From: Peptoclostridium litorale DSM 5388
GTDB lineage: Bacteria > Bacillota > Clostridia > Peptostreptococcales > Peptostreptococcaceae
DNA: 64,000 bases
Assembly (NCBI RefSeq): GCF_900141635.1
Contig: NZ_FSRH01000001.1
Coordinates: 1-64,000, forward strand
Direction of reading: 5' to 3'
Notes under the pieces: generated by a model
Told to the model about the DNA's origin: nothing
Seen by the model: the letters and a program-made list of their open reading frames with translations, nothing else
Databases searched by the model: none
Position numbers and translations under genes: made by a program
In this document: positions 8,336-19,250 of the stretch, in pieces
Numbering within the stretch: the first letter of the stretch is position 1
Layout of the letters: every line of letters begins with the position of its first letter

Positions 8336-8806
8336 ATGAAGAACATAAAAGATATGCTGGTTGCCATTGCAATACCGGAAGCTGTGGGAATGTTAAGTGC
8401 GTTGCTTACAGCGGATACAATGATGGTGTATATGGATCTTAGGAGGCCTTCATTTTCACCTCCGGGATGGATGTTTGGGCCGGTATGGACACTTCTTTAT
8501 GCACTGATGGGATATGCATCATTTAGGATATGGGTCAAAAGAAAAGAGGATTCAAATGCAAGCAGTGCGCTTGGAGTTTACTCTCTTCAGCTGTTTTTGA
8601 ATTTTATATGGACTATACTATTTTTCAGAATGCAGCTTCGGGGCGTTGCATTTGTGGATATAATTTTGCTCCTTGCGTTTATTGTTTTAACTACTGTTAA
8701 ATTTTTCAATATAGACAGATTTGCAGGTTATATTATGATTCCATATATTATGTGGGTGTCTTTTGCTAGCGTTTTAAATTATGCATTTTGGAGCATTAAC
8801 AGGTAA
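8336..8806 (+). CDS. tspO: TspO/MBR family membrane protein
   Basis: A 156-residue protein with five predicted membrane helices, the size and layout of the TspO/translocator-protein family. The signature RRPSFSPPGWMFGPVWTLLY (residues 36-55) and the later LQLFLNFIWTILFF and YIMWVSFASVLNYAFW are diagnostic. Members bind tetrapyrroles and cholesterol-like ligands; bacterial roles include porphyrin handling and stress responses. The ATG follows GGGGTG. It is a single gene with its own spacing on both sides, so no pathway partner can be named. Confidence 0.93.
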   Translation: MKNIKDMLVAIAIPEAVGMLSALLTADTMMVYMDLRRPSFSPPGWMFGPVWTLLYALMGYASFRIWVKRKEDSNASSALGVYSLQLFLNFIWTILFFRMQLRGVAFVDIILLLAFIVLTTVKFFNIDRFAGYIMIPYIMWVSFASVLNYAFWSINR

Positions 8807-8968
8807 ACAGGAACTCATCCGATACTCCTAAATTGCTATGACGCACATATTAAGCTTGTGACTTGGAGGTCTGGCTAATCGTGAAAATCAGCTGCAAGAA
8901 TTCAGTGGGCTTAAAGGGACAATATGAATGCCTAGTTTTTCTTGTGGATTTGCAGAGCACATACAAAA

Positions 8969-9000
8969 AGCATTGGAAATTGATTTTTATTCCAATGCTT
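8969..9000 (-). terminator. Intrinsic terminator of the VOC-family gene
   Basis: AAGCATTGGAA (8969-8979) pairs perfectly with TTCCAATGCTT (8990-9000). On the minus strand the stem is followed by TTTTTG. The rest of 8807-9022 holds no supported gene. Confidence 0.75.
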
Positions 9001-9022
9001 TATTATATGGATGAGTGTGCTA

Positions 9023-9442
9023 TTATAGACCCTGAAGGTAAAGTCTTGCCATACGCTCGTCTTCTGGCGAATCTTTTTTAGAAGGTATTATTTCAAGCCA
9101 GTAATTGTCAGGGTCGTTTATGAAATAGATGCCCATTTTGGTATTTTCATAGCATATGCAGCCCATTTCACTGTGTTTTTTGTGGGCGCTTACAAAATCA
9201 TCGGTTTCAAATGCGAGATGGAATTCATTTTCGCCCAGGTTATAAGGCTCTGACCTGTCGCGTATCCAGGTGAGCTCCAAAAGATGGGGAGTCTGTGAAT
9301 CTCCTAGGTATACAAGAACAAAGCTTTTGTCTTCAGGTTCGTATCTCTTCGTCTCGACAAGGCCAAGGGCATCCTTGTAAAACGCCAGACTTTTTTCAAG
9401 GTTGAGCACGTTTATGTTATTGTGTGCAAATTTAAAATTCAT
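9023..9442 (-). CDS. Glyoxalase I-like VOC superfamily protein
   Basis: A 139-residue vicinal-oxygen-chelate protein. MNFKFAHNNINVLNLEKSLAFYKDALGL matches the first half-module of lactoylglutathione lyases, HLLELTWIRDR supplies the first His/Glu pair, and GIYFINDPDNYWLEII the C-terminal Glu motif, with HLAFETDDF in the middle (second metal His). These fit a metal-dependent glyoxalase I or a close detoxifying relative. The second in-frame ATG (9442) is chosen because GGAGGCG lies just upstream. It is monocistronic, with a terminator at 8969-9000. Confidence 0.87.
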   Translation of the reverse strand: MNFKFAHNNINVLNLEKSLAFYKDALGLVETKRYEPEDKSFVLVYLGDSQTPHLLELTWIRDRSEPYNLGENEFHLAFETDDFVSAHKKHSEMGCICYENTKMGIYFINDPDNYWLEIIPSKKDSPEDERMARLYLQGL

Positions 9443-9588
9443 ATTCTCGCCTCCATATCTCGTAATTGTCATCAAAGGGTAAGTTGCATTTGATTTGTAT
9501 TATTTATACCACAACAGGATTATATAAGCACTAATATTTCGAAATTTGTATGCTTTATATAAAATTGTAAAAATGGAGATGGTTAAAA

Positions 9589-9849
9589 ATGGAAAAACTT
9601 TCAGATTGTCATAATATAGGTAAAAAGCTTGAACAGCGTTTATTTAGGGTGGGAATAGAAAATCCCCAAAAGCTTGAGGAAATTGGAAGCAATGATGCTT
9701 TCAAGATGCTTTTGGATTTGGAAGGAGACACCTGCTTTAATACCATTTGCGCGCTTGAAGGTGCAGTCAGGGGAATGAGATGGCATGAACTGGACGAAAA
9801 GACGAAAATAGACCTTAGAATTTTTTATGACGAAAACAAGAAGCTATAG
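9589..9849 (+). CDS. TfoX/Sxy C-terminal domain protein
   Basis: An 86-residue protein made only of the TfoX C-terminal domain: CHNIGKKLEQRLFRVGI near the start (helix-hairpin-helix-like) and TICALEGAVRGMRWHELDE at about residues 52-70, followed by the short C-terminal helix. In gamma-proteobacteria TfoX/Sxy activates competence genes; free-standing C-terminal domains like this are common in other phyla and have no established role. The ATG follows GGAGATGG. No competence gene is adjacent. Confidence 0.85.
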   Translation: MEKLSDCHNIGKKLEQRLFRVGIENPQKLEEIGSNDAFKMLLDLEGDTCFNTICALEGAVRGMRWHELDEKTKIDLRIFYDENKKL

Positions 9850-9916
9850 GCAGATACCTAGAGCCTGGAGTCCTGAATCGGCATGTTTTTTTAAATAGAT
9901 TGGCTCTGTGAATATT

Positions 9917-9946
9917 TTGAGAAAATGAGTCCGATAATGGTATAAT
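9917..9946 (+). promoter_or_regulatory. Putative promoter before the stalk/Cache pseudogene
   Basis: TTGAGA (9917-9922) and TATAAT (9941-9946), spacer 18 bp, about 95 bp before the TTG start at 10040. Confidence 0.45.
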
Positions 9947-10039
9947 CCAAATGTAAGGGAAGTCTATGTGAGAGAGATTCCTATCCAGGTGGGGCAGGCT
10001 GAAATTTATGAAAAATAGAGAATATGAAGGGGTGGTCTT

Positions 10040-10684
10040 TTGAAAAAATTTATTTTGGGATTGATAGTGGGGATTGTTATATCTCGGGGAGTGGTGAGCG
10101 CTTCTGGATCGGGAGCATTTATATAAGTGTTTTACAATGTAAATGATATTGTAATGGACGGGAAAGCTCTGCATATGGAGCAAAAGCCGTTCATATATGA
10201 AGGCAGGACGTATGTATATCTGGGGGATGCGGTAAGGGCATTCGGGCGAGAGCTTGAGTGGTATGGCAAGACAGGTAGAATAACAATGGTTAAGCCACAG
10301 GAAGAGAGTGGTGAGATTGACAAAAGTTTTAAAATAGAGCAGTATGAAAGTGTGGTTTCAAAGATTGCATCAAAACTTGAAAGCGGCTGGCCGGACGACA
10401 TGAATGCATTTTTAAAAGCGGAAATGGATAGTTATGATGCAGGTATCGAAAATATTTACTTCGCAGATGAAAATGGAAATATGCAAATAATCCCGAGTGT
10501 GCAGCTGCCTGAAGGATATGACCCGAGAGAACGCGAATGGTATAAGGTGGCGGTGGAAAAGGGAATATATGTGTCAAATCCGTATGCAGACATAATAAAT
10601 GGAGGGGAGATTGTGAGCGCTTCGAAAACAGTCCGTTCAAACGGAAAAATTGTCGGAGCGATAGGGGTGGACTTTAAGCTTTAA
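10040..10684 (+). pseudogene. Exported stalk-domain/Cache protein interrupted by an in-frame TAA
   Basis: A TTG at 10040 behind AAGGGGTGG opens a signal peptide (MKKFILGLIVGIVISRGVVS) that ends at an in-frame TAA (10124-10126). The same frame resumes at once with FYNVNDIVMDGK and FIYEGRTYVYLGDAVRAFG, the copper-amine-oxidase-N-like stalk domain normally joined to such signal peptides in Clostridia, and then a Cache-like segment (EGYDPREREWYKVAVEKG) to the stop at 10684. A single nonsense codon therefore separates export signal and mature protein. A GTG directly after the stop could reinitiate but would yield a non-exported product. Confidence 0.75.
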
Positions 10685-10872
10685 AACAGAGCTGTAATAC
10701 AGGTTCTTGGTCAAAATTTCAATGAGCGGCTCTAGAAAGCCTCAAAAAAGCAGTGATGATTCATACCTACACATTCCTCTTGTTAAAGTTTTATATTATT
10801 TCGAATATATATAGTGAAATGGATTGTTAGAAGCAGCATTCACGAGAATGATTCATAGAGGTGGTGGATTCA

Positions 10873-11286
10873 GTGGAAAAAAAAGATGTAGAAAAGGAAT
10901 ATGCAAAGTACAGGCGTAGGGCGTCTCAGTATGCAAATGACAGGGAAAAGTCCAAGGAACTCCTCGCGGTGGCCATGAAAAAAGCCATTAAGAGTAGAAA
11001 TGGAGCACTTGAAGAGGTGTGGGGAAATTTAGTGCTACTGTTTGAAATGTTCAGGGACTGGATATCCGGCAAATACAACAGTGTTCCTATGAACTCCATA
11101 ATTATGATAATAGGCGCCCTTCTTTATTTTGTAGCGCCTATGGATGTAATACCGGACTTTATAATGGGCATGGGAATAGTAGACGACGCTGCAGTAATAT
11201 CAATTTTAATAAAGAAGATAAGCTCTGATATAGAAAAATACAAAGCGTGGAAGGAGATTGCTGACGAAACTACAAAGCGGGATTAG
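10873..11286 (+). CDS. YkvA-type DUF1232 protein
   Basis: A 137-residue protein with a central hydrophobic hairpin. ALLYFVAPMDVIPDFIMGMGIVDDAAVIS (about 82-110) is the DUF1232/YkvA signature, in which a short membrane segment precedes a DVIPD motif. The N-terminal 40 residues are highly charged and helical. Function is unknown; homologues are widespread small membrane proteins. The GTG at 10873 is preferred to upstream codons because GAGGTGG (10859-10865) sits at a normal distance. Confidence 0.85.
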   Translation: MEKKDVEKEYAKYRRRASQYANDREKSKELLAVAMKKAIKSRNGALEEVWGNLVLLFEMFRDWISGKYNSVPMNSIIMIIGALLYFVAPMDVIPDFIMGMGIVDDAAVISILIKKISSDIEKYKAWKEIADETTKRD

Positions 11287-11398
11287 TGATGTATTGAATG
11301 CATCTTAAAATAGCGTGTAATGAATATGAAGGAATTGATAAAGAGTCGGAGTTTCAAAATGAAAAGTGCAATATGAATATATGTTCAATATAAATGCT

Positions 11399-11431
11399 AA
11401 AAAGCAGCGCCAAGTAGAAGCGCTGCTTTTT
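11399..11431. terminator. Bidirectional intrinsic terminator
   Basis: AAAAGCAGCGC and GCGCTGCTTTT form a perfect stem between the convergent YkvA and LUD genes, with A and T tracts on the two sides. Confidence 0.85.
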
Positions 11432-11452
11432 GAATTGTTTCAAAATATGAAT

Positions 11453-12094
11453 TTAATATCCCAGCTCCTCCCCGACTATTATTACTTTTATCCTTCCCTT
11501 GATTTGCTGCTGCCTGAGTGTCACGTAGCTGCTGCATATCCTGTCAGAGCTTGAACAATCTGTGCAGTATCCAAGGCTGGCGCAAGGCGTGTCCCTGTTG
11601 AGCCTTTTTGCATTGGCAGGAGCTGCATATCTTCTGTTCCTTTCTACTGCCTCGTCTATGTCCTTTACTATCTTATTGACTCCAACAACTAGTATTACAC
11701 TGTCAGGGCCATATATAATGGCTGCAACCCTGTTTCCGTTCCCATCGACATTGTATATTTCGCCTTTTTCGGTTATGGCGTTGCAGCTTGCCAAATAAGC
11801 GTCGGCGTAGAAGCTCTCCCTGTATATGTTTTTGATGCCTGAAGGAGTAAGACCATCCTTGTACCTGTCAAGGAAATTGTAGCTTCCGTTTCTCAAAAAT
11901 TCTATGAGGCCGGTTTCGAAAAGAGTCATTGAACCGCCTACGGAAACTGTATCTCCGTTTTTTAGCAGCTCACCGACTTTTTGAAGCATTTCATCAGAAT
12001 TTTGGACGTAATATGCGTCCATGTTATTCTTATTGAGATTTTCGATAGTGTGTGCTATTTTCTTGTCTAGAACAAATTTTTTGTTTTCATCCAT
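11453..12094 (-). CDS. LUD domain protein (lactate utilization/YkgG-like)
   Basis: A 213-residue protein of the LUD (DUF162) fold. Characteristic segments are VSVGGSMTLFETGLIEFLR (about 54-72), YLASCNAITEKGEIYNVDGNGNRVAAIIYGP and VGVNKIVKDIDEAVERNRRYAAPANAKRL. A late CASLGYCTDCSSSDRIC cysteine cluster may bind metal. Related proteins such as LutC take part in lactate oxidation, but many single LUD proteins in Clostridia have no assigned reaction, and no lutA/lutB is adjacent. The ATG at 12094 is chosen because GAGGTGAT lies 8 bases upstream. Confidence 0.88.
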   Translation of the reverse strand: MDENKKFVLDKKIAHTIENLNKNNMDAYYVQNSDEMLQKVGELLKNGDTVSVGGSMTLFETGLIEFLRNGSYNFLDRYKDGLTPSGIKNIYRESFYADAYLASCNAITEKGEIYNVDGNGNRVAAIIYGPDSVILVVGVNKIVKDIDEAVERNRRYAAPANAKRLNRDTPCASLGYCTDCSSSDRICSSYVTLRQQQIKGRIKVIIVGEELGY

Positions 12095-12413
12095 ATGTAT
12101 CACCTCGATAATAGTATAATTATGAAAAAATTTTAAGCAATACTATATAAAATACCCAAATACATGGGTACATAAGCTTTAAAATTAATTATTTAGACCA
12201 AAAAGGTATAATCAATTTAAACGCAGCTTAAAAATACACTGAATTGCATATGAAATTGGGCGACATTGTATATTATCAAGCCGCTTGTGGGTATTCTATC
12301 CATGAAAATTAAAATTTCATTAAAGTGTCGGCCGGTTGTAAATAAATGTATAGGTATATGGTATAATTTAAGTGTGGCAGAAAAAATAAGTGATTGATTG
12401 TGGAGATGATTTT
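12095..12413. other. Divergent intergenic region of LUD and ClpE-like genes
   Basis: About 320 bases between divergent genes. It is AT-rich and holds the extended -10 described at 12359. No CtsR-type tandem heptad and no small gene were seen. Confidence 0.6.
12359..12367 (+). promoter_or_regulatory. Extended -10 promoter of the ClpE-like gene
   Basis: TGG-TATAAT (12359-12367) matches an extended -10 element about 45 bp before the start codon; no good -35 is visible at 17 bp. Confidence 0.45.
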
Positions 12414-14702
12414 ATGAAGCTTTGTTCGAAATGCAATAAAAATATCGCAGTTATTTTTACATCCAGCATTGAAAACGGAAAGAAGGAGCTCAAGGGATAC
12501 TGCTTGGAATGTGCCCAGAAAATGGGATTTACAATAATGGATGAGCTTATAAAGCAAACGGGCATGTCCACTGAAGATATAGAAAACATAACAAAGCAGA
12601 TGGGTAACATGCTTGGAGACATAAATCTTGACGATTTGGATGCGGATGAGTCGCTGCTTGGAATGATGAACGGCATGTTCTCGCCGGAGCCTAAGGATGA
12701 GGACTTTGAACTAGATGAAGACAAGGAAATAAGGGAAGATGCGCATTTTGAAGATATGGAACTGGAATCAAATGAAAAGACAAAAAAGAAGAGGAAAAAG
12801 AGAAAATACCTGGATAAGTACGGCAGCAATCTTACTGACAAGGCCAGGGAAAACAGAGTAGACAGGGTTATAGGCAGGAATGTCGAAATTGAACGTGTAA
12901 TACAAATACTAAACAGAAGGAACAAGAACAATCCAGTGCTAATAGGGGAGCCTGGAGTTGGAAAAACGGCAATAGCCGAAGGGCTTGCAGTGAGGATAAT
13001 AGAAGGCGAGGTTCCGGCGAAGCTTTTGGACTGCGAGATATACCTTCTCGACCTTACAGCAATAGTTGCAGGAACACAGTTCAGGGGTCAGTTTGAGGGC
13101 CGTATGAAAGCCATAATAGACGAGGCGACTGAAAGTGGGAATGTCATTCTTGTAATAGACGAGCTGCACAACATAGTCGGAGCAGGAGAGGTTCAAGGCG
13201 GAGTGATGAATGCCGCCAACATATTAAAGCCCGCCCTTGCAAGGGGTGACATACAGGTAATAGGCGCCACGACGATAGAGGAGTACAGAAAGCACATTGA
13301 AAAGGATTCGGCGCTAGAAAGAAGGTTCCAGCCGGTAATGGTGGACGAACCTTCCATTGAAGAGACCATCGAAATACTAAAGGGGATAAGGGACTACTAC
13401 GAGGACTACCACAAGGTGAAAATACCTGACGATTCAATAGTTGCGGCAGCCAAAATGTCGGAAAGGTATATAACTGACAGGTTCCTTCCGGACAAGGCTA
13501 TAGACGTCATAGACGAGGCGGGCTCCATGGTCAACCTTAAAAACCAGTGTGCATTTGAGATTGAAGCGCTTAAAAGGGAGCTTGAATCAATCCAGGAGCA
13601 AAAGGAAGAAGCAGCGCTCAAGGATGATTACGAAGCGGCGGCAAATTTCAAAATGAAAGAGATTGAAGTGCAGGAAAAGATAAAAAATTTCGGGGCGGAA
13701 AGCTCCTGTGAAATAACTGTGGAGGATGTGGCCCACGTAATAGAGTCGTGGACTAAGATTCCAGTTAAGAAGATTACAAGGGAAGAATCGCAAAAGCTCA
13801 TAGAACTTGAGGCAACCCTCAGGAAAAAGGTCATAGGCCAGGACAAAGCGGTATCCCTTATAGCGAAAAGCATAAGGAGAAACAGGTCGGGCTTCAAGAA
13901 AAAGAGAAAGCCGTCATCGTTCATATTCGTAGGGCCTACGGGAGTTGGAAAGACTGAGCTTGCGAGAGTTCTTTCGACAGAGCTTTTTGGAAGTGAAGAG
14001 GCCATGATAAGGATAGACATGTCGGAATACATGGAAAAGCACACCGTTTCAAAACTAATAGGGGCTCCGCCAGGGTACGTGGGATATGACCAAGGAGGCC
14101 AGCTGACTGAAAAAGTCAGAAGAAGGCCTTATTCGGTGATACTTCTGGATGAAATTGAAAAAGCTCATGCCGATGTATTCAACATGCTTCTTCAAATACT
14201 TGACGATGGAAGGCTTACTGACAGCCAGGGGAGGACGGTATTCTTTGAAAATACCGTGATAATAATGACTTCCAACGCCGGAACTGATACGAAATCAGCC
14301 GGTATAGGATTTGGCCATACAGGGTATGATGCTCTAGAAGAAAAGGTCAATAACGCACTCAAAGAGACTTTCAGGCCGGAATTTCTAAACAGGGTTGACG
14401 AGACGGTTGTGTTCAGACCTCTTGGAAAGGAGGAGCTAGTGCAGATTGTTGAACTTATGCTTGCCGAGGTTTCTGAGGAAGCAGTGGAAAAAGACATAAA
14501 GATAGAGGTTTCGCAGAGGATGAAGAGCTTCCTCATAGAAAAGGGATTCGACGAAAAGTACGGAGCAAGGCCTCTTAGAAGAACAATTCAAAGATACATT
14601 GAAGATGAGATAGCTGAAAGGTATATAAGGGGCATAATAAATGAAGGATCATCTGTATTTGTCGATATAGAGGGAGATGAAATAGTGGTGAGCGTGCTGT
14701 AA
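12414..14702 (+). CDS. clpE: ClpE-type AAA+ unfoldase with N-terminal zinc finger
   Basis: A 762-residue Hsp100/Clp ATPase that would unfold proteins for ClpP. It opens with a zinc-finger CSKCNKN...YCLECAQK instead of the double Clp-N repeat, then an acidic linker, AAA-1 (Walker A GEPGVGKT at about 180; Walker [11 protein letters not shown]), a UVR-like coiled coil ([20 protein letters not shown] at about 405) and AAA-2 (GPTGVGKTE at about 515; DEIEKAH). Zinc finger plus UVR segment is the ClpE layout. The ATG at 12414 follows GGAGATGA. No ctsR/mcsA/mcsB neighbours are present, so regulation may differ from Bacillus. Confidence 0.88.
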   Translation: MKLCSKCNKNIAVIFTSSIENGKKELKGYCLECAQKMGFTIMDELIKQTGMSTEDIENITKQMGNMLGDINLDDLDADESLLGMMNGMFSPEPKDEDFELDEDKEIREDAHFEDMELESNEKTKKKRKKRKYLDKYGSNLTDKARENRVDRVIGRNVEIERVIQILNRRNKNNPVLIGEPGVGKTAIAEGLAVRIIEGEVPAKLLDCEIYLLDLTAIVAGTQFRGQFEGRMKAIIDEATESGNVILVIDELHNIVGAGEVQGGVMNAANILKPALARGDIQVIGATTIEEYRKHIEKDSALERRFQPVMVDEPSIEETIEILKGIRDYYEDYHKVKIPDDSIVAAAKMSERYITDRFLPDKAIDVIDEAGSMVNLKNQCAFEIEALKRELESIQEQKEEAALKDDYEAAANFKMKEIEVQEKIKNFGAESSCEITVEDVAHVIESWTKIPVKKITREESQKLIELEATLRKKVIGQDKAVSLIAKSIRRNRSGFKKKRKPSSFIFVGPTGVGKTELARVLSTELFGSEEAMIRIDMSEYMEKHTVSKLIGAPPGYVGYDQGGQLTEKVRRRPYSVILLDEIEKAHADVFNMLLQILDDGRLTDSQGRTVFFENTVIIMTSNAGTDTKSAGIGFGHTGYDALEEKVNNALKETFRPEFLNRVDETVVFRPLGKEELVQIVELMLAEVSEEAVEKDIKIEVSQRMKSFLIEKGFDEKYGARPLRRTIQRYIEDEIAERYIRGIINEGSSVFVDIEGDEIVVSVL

Positions 14703-14762
14703 GGGCTGCTTAAAAAGGCATTCGAATTGTAATGCAAATTAAATGAAAATATTGAAACTGAT

Positions 14763-14802
14763 AAAAGCCGCCAGGTTTGGATATTCCAAATTGGCGGCTT
14801 TT
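14763..14802. terminator. Bidirectional terminator between clpE and gdhA
   Basis: AAAAGCCGCCA (14763-14773) pairs with TGGCGGCTTTT (14792-14802); an inner GGTTTGG/CCAAATT segment extends the stem. It serves the two convergent genes. Confidence 0.87.
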
Positions 14803-14808
14803 AGTGTA

Positions 14809-16684
<1,876 letters not shown>

Positions 16685-17146
16685 ATGGCTGTTGAAGACG
16701 TGAGAAAGTTTTTTGAGGAGAATGGATACGATTACGAAATAATAGAAAAGGAAGCAAGCACTGCTACCGTGGAGCTTGCAGCACAGGCCATAGGTGTCGA
16801 GCCTGAGCTTATTGCCAAGACGATGGCATTTAGATTAAAGGAAAAGGATGTATTGGTGGTTTCAAAGGGGGATGCAAAAATAGACAATAGAAAGTTCAAG
16901 GATACATTCAATACAAAGGCAAAGATGATGAAATATGAAGAGGTCCTGGAGGCTACGGGACATCCTGTTGGGGGAGTTTGCCCGTTTGGGCTGAAAACCT
17001 CAATGGAAATATATCTTGATGTTTCGTTAAAGCAGTTCGAATATGTATACCCTGCAGCGGGTTCGACAAATTCAGCAGTAAAGATAACGCCTGATGAGCT
17101 TAAGACGGTTACAAAAGCCGACTGGGTTGATGTTTGCAAGGCGTAA
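16685..17146 (+). CDS. YbaK/EbsC-type aminoacyl-tRNA deacylase
   Basis: A 153-residue protein of the YbaK/ProX/INS family, which hydrolyses mischarged aminoacyl-tRNAs such as Cys- or Ala-tRNA(Pro) in trans. Recognisable parts are AAQAIGVEPELIAKTMAFR (about 32-50), VLVVSKGDAKIDNRKFKD with the conserved KGD lysine region, ATGHPVGGVCPFGLK, the family glycine-proline loop (about 94-108), and the C-terminal NSAVKITPDEL. The ATG follows TTGGGGGGTT. It is a single gene followed by a terminator. Substrate specificity is not predictable here. Confidence 0.9.
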   Translation: MAVEDVRKFFEENGYDYEIIEKEASTATVELAAQAIGVEPELIAKTMAFRLKEKDVLVVSKGDAKIDNRKFKDTFNTKAKMMKYEEVLEATGHPVGGVCPFGLKTSMEIYLDVSLKQFEYVYPAAGSTNSAVKITPDELKTVTKADWVDVCKA

Positions 17147-17170
17147 AAATAGTATTTGAATTTCGGGACT

Positions 17171-17195
17171 AACGGCCGATAGAGGCCGTTTTTTT
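17171..17195 (+). terminator. Intrinsic terminator of the YbaK gene
   Basis: AACGGCC (17171-17177) pairs with GGCCGTT (17184-17190), followed by a run of T. Confidence 0.87.
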
Positions 17196-17378
17196 ATGGT
17201 GATCCGTGAAAAAAATGTCGAATTGAATAGGTGTAAGTGGCTCGATATTGGGTATAAAAAATCATACATAGGCAAAACGACAGAATGATTTCAACTTATA
17301 TTTAACAAAAAATTATACTCGATAAGAATGCTTTTTCCGGATAGACTTAAAATAATATTCATAGTAGGGAGGTGTGAG

Positions 17379-19229
17379 ATGAGCATGAAAAAAATTAGCT
17401 TGGCTGCTTGTTTCGCGGCTATTATATTTTTAATAATAACCACAGTCTGTATTAGAGGGATGAGTGATGGCAACAAACCGGTAGTGAAAAATGGACAGGC
17501 AGATTTAAGCAGCTGGGATTTTGACGAAAAAGGAGGTGTAAGGCTTTCGGGGGAGTGGGAATTTTACTGGGAAAAACTTTTATATAGCGATGATTTTAAA
17601 ATAAAACCTAGCCACACCCGGGTGAGTTACATTGATGTACCGTCCATATGGAATGGGCATGTTGTAAATGGCAAAAATGTAGGAGGGGAAGGCTTTGCAA
17701 CCTACATTGCCAGTATAAAGCTACCCGAAGGAATGGAGACCGTTTACCTTAAGGCATATGACATGTCGAGTGCATACAGGATTTATGCAGATGGAACGCT
17801 GATAGGGAAAAACGGCGACGTTTCAGCTGACAGAGATATGGCACATCCGGAGTTCAACCCCCAAATAGTCAAATTCAACCGCGAAAATGAATGGGTTGAA
17901 ATCATAGTCCAAGTATCAAACTACAGCCACTACAAGGGAGGCTTTTGGGAGTCAATAATAATAGGAAATGAAAAGTCCGTAGAGGCCATGAACGGTAAGA
18001 GCCTCATGGCAAATTTTTTTGTAATGGGTTTCATAGTCAGCATGGCGATATACCACATGGTAATAGCATCGCTTATAAGAAAGGAGAAGGCATTTTTGTT
18101 CTTTTCTGTTTTTTGCATTTTAATGTCGATTAGAATTTTTATAACGGGTGAAAGATGCATAGTGGACTTATTTGAAAACACAAACTGGGAGACTCTTCAA
18201 AAAATTGAGTACCTCTCTTTTTACATGATGTTACCTGTGTTCATAAGATTTATAGACTATCTGTTTGAATGCAAATTTAGCAGGGCCTTTTTAAAAACAG
18301 TATATGCTTTTTCTTTTATATTTTCAATCATTGTGCTGGTATTTCCGGCTAAGGCATATACGCGTACACTAAGCGCATACCATGTGCTTATAATAATATC
18401 TGGAATATACGTAATACGAGCCATTGTGAGTGCCGTAAGGGATAATATAAATGGAGCGCAGGAGTTTTCGGTTGGTTTTTTTGGTTTTTTTGCAGCTGTG
18501 CTTGTGGAGATAGTGAGCGTTCAAAAAGTGCTCGGGTATCAGGGCACTTTGTTTTGGGGTATGATATTTTTTATACTGATGATTTCGATTGCGATTTCAA
18601 AGCAGTTTTCGGCGGCTGTTATAGATACTGAAAAACTTGCGCTTGAAAAAGAAAAGATGGTGGAAAAGGTGAATGAGCTTAATGAAAAGCTAAAAAGGAG
18701 AAACAGCGACCTTGTAAACAGGGTTACAAGGGACGGGCTTTCTGGACTGTACAACCACAGGCATATACATGAAAAGCTTGCAGAAAAAGCTATAAAGGCG
18801 AATATGTATGGCAGTTGTTTGAGCATAGGAATGTTTGACATAGATAGGTTCAAGGATGTAAATGACAATTACGGGCATCAGTTTGGCGACAAGGTCATAG
18901 TAGAAGTCGCGAGAATATTGTCGGAAAATACCAGAAATTCAGATGCGGTGGGAAGGTATGGAGGAGAGGAGTTCATAGTAATATTCGACGGCGCCGATGA
19001 AAATGTGAGTTTTGAAGTTTCTGAAAGGCTCAGGATAGAAGTGGAAAAACAGATAGTCAAAAATCTGGGCGTCAGGGTAACTATAAGCGGAGGGGTTACA
19101 GAGCTTGAAAACGAAGAATGTCCGACAAATGCCATAAGAAGGGCTGATGAGCTTTTATACAGGGCAAAGAGAAATGGAAGGAATAGAATAGAAAGAAGTA
19201 TGACGTCAAAGCCGGCTCAAATTCCCTAA
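17379..19229 (+). CDS. 7TM-DISM sensor diguanylate cyclase
   Basis: A 616-residue membrane protein. After one N-terminal membrane segment an extracytoplasmic beta-rich domain follows (SGEWEFYWEKLL; VPSIWNG), as in 7TMR-DISM carbohydrate-like sensors; then seven hydrophobic segments (about 210-410), a short coiled coil, and a GGDEF domain. The active-site motif is YGGEEF, and upstream RNSD matches an RxxD inhibitory site, so it should make c-di-GMP from GTP under product control. ATG 17379 follows GGAGG with a 6-base spacer. The last codons lie inside the terminator at 19208. Confidence 0.88.
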   Translation: MSMKKISLAACFAAIIFLIITTVCIRGMSDGNKPVVKNGQADLSSWDFDEKGGVRLSGEWEFYWEKLLYSDDFKIKPSHTRVSYIDVPSIWNGHVVNGKNVGGEGFATYIASIKLPEGMETVYLKAYDMSSAYRIYADGTLIGKNGDVSADRDMAHPEFNPQIVKFNRENEWVEIIVQVSNYSHYKGGFWESIIIGNEKSVEAMNGKSLMANFFVMGFIVSMAIYHMVIASLIRKEKAFLFFSVFCILMSIRIFITGERCIVDLFENTNWETLQKIEYLSFYMMLPVFIRFIDYLFECKFSRAFLKTVYAFSFIFSIIVLVFPAKAYTRTLSAYHVLIIISGIYVIRAIVSAVRDNINGAQEFSVGFFGFFAAVLVEIVSVQKVLGYQGTLFWGMIFFILMISIAISKQFSAAVIDTEKLALEKEKMVEKVNELNEKLKRRNSDLVNRVTRDGLSGLYNHRHIHEKLAEKAIKANMYGSCLSIGMFDIDRFKDVNDNYGHQFGDKVIVEVARILSENTRNSDAVGRYGGEEFIVIFDGADENVSFEVSERLRIEVEKQIVKNLGVRVTISGGVTELENEECPTNAIRRADELLYRAKRNGRNRIERSMTSKPAQIP

Positions 19230-19238
19230 GCCGGCTTT
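19208..19238 (+). terminator. Terminator overlapping the end of the diguanylate cyclase gene
   Basis: AAAGCCGGCT (19208-19217) pairs with AGCCGGCTTT (19229-19238). The left arm and loop encode the last residues of the protein and its stop codon. The hairpin may serve the convergent lplA gene as well. Confidence 0.7.
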
Positions 19239-19250
19239 AACTTCATGCGA

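Noticed and set aside
8863-9081. 72-codon frame between TspO and the glyoxalase-like gene
   Set aside because: It runs through the minus-strand terminator and into the opposite gene; no start signal.
10127-10684. Independent cytoplasmic Cache gene starting at GTG 10127
   Set aside because: The preceding in-frame signal peptide fits the stalk domain exactly, so one interrupted gene is the simpler reading.
11366-11554. 62-codon plus-strand frame over the YkvA/LUD junction
   Set aside because: It crosses a strong bidirectional terminator and overlaps the LUD gene.
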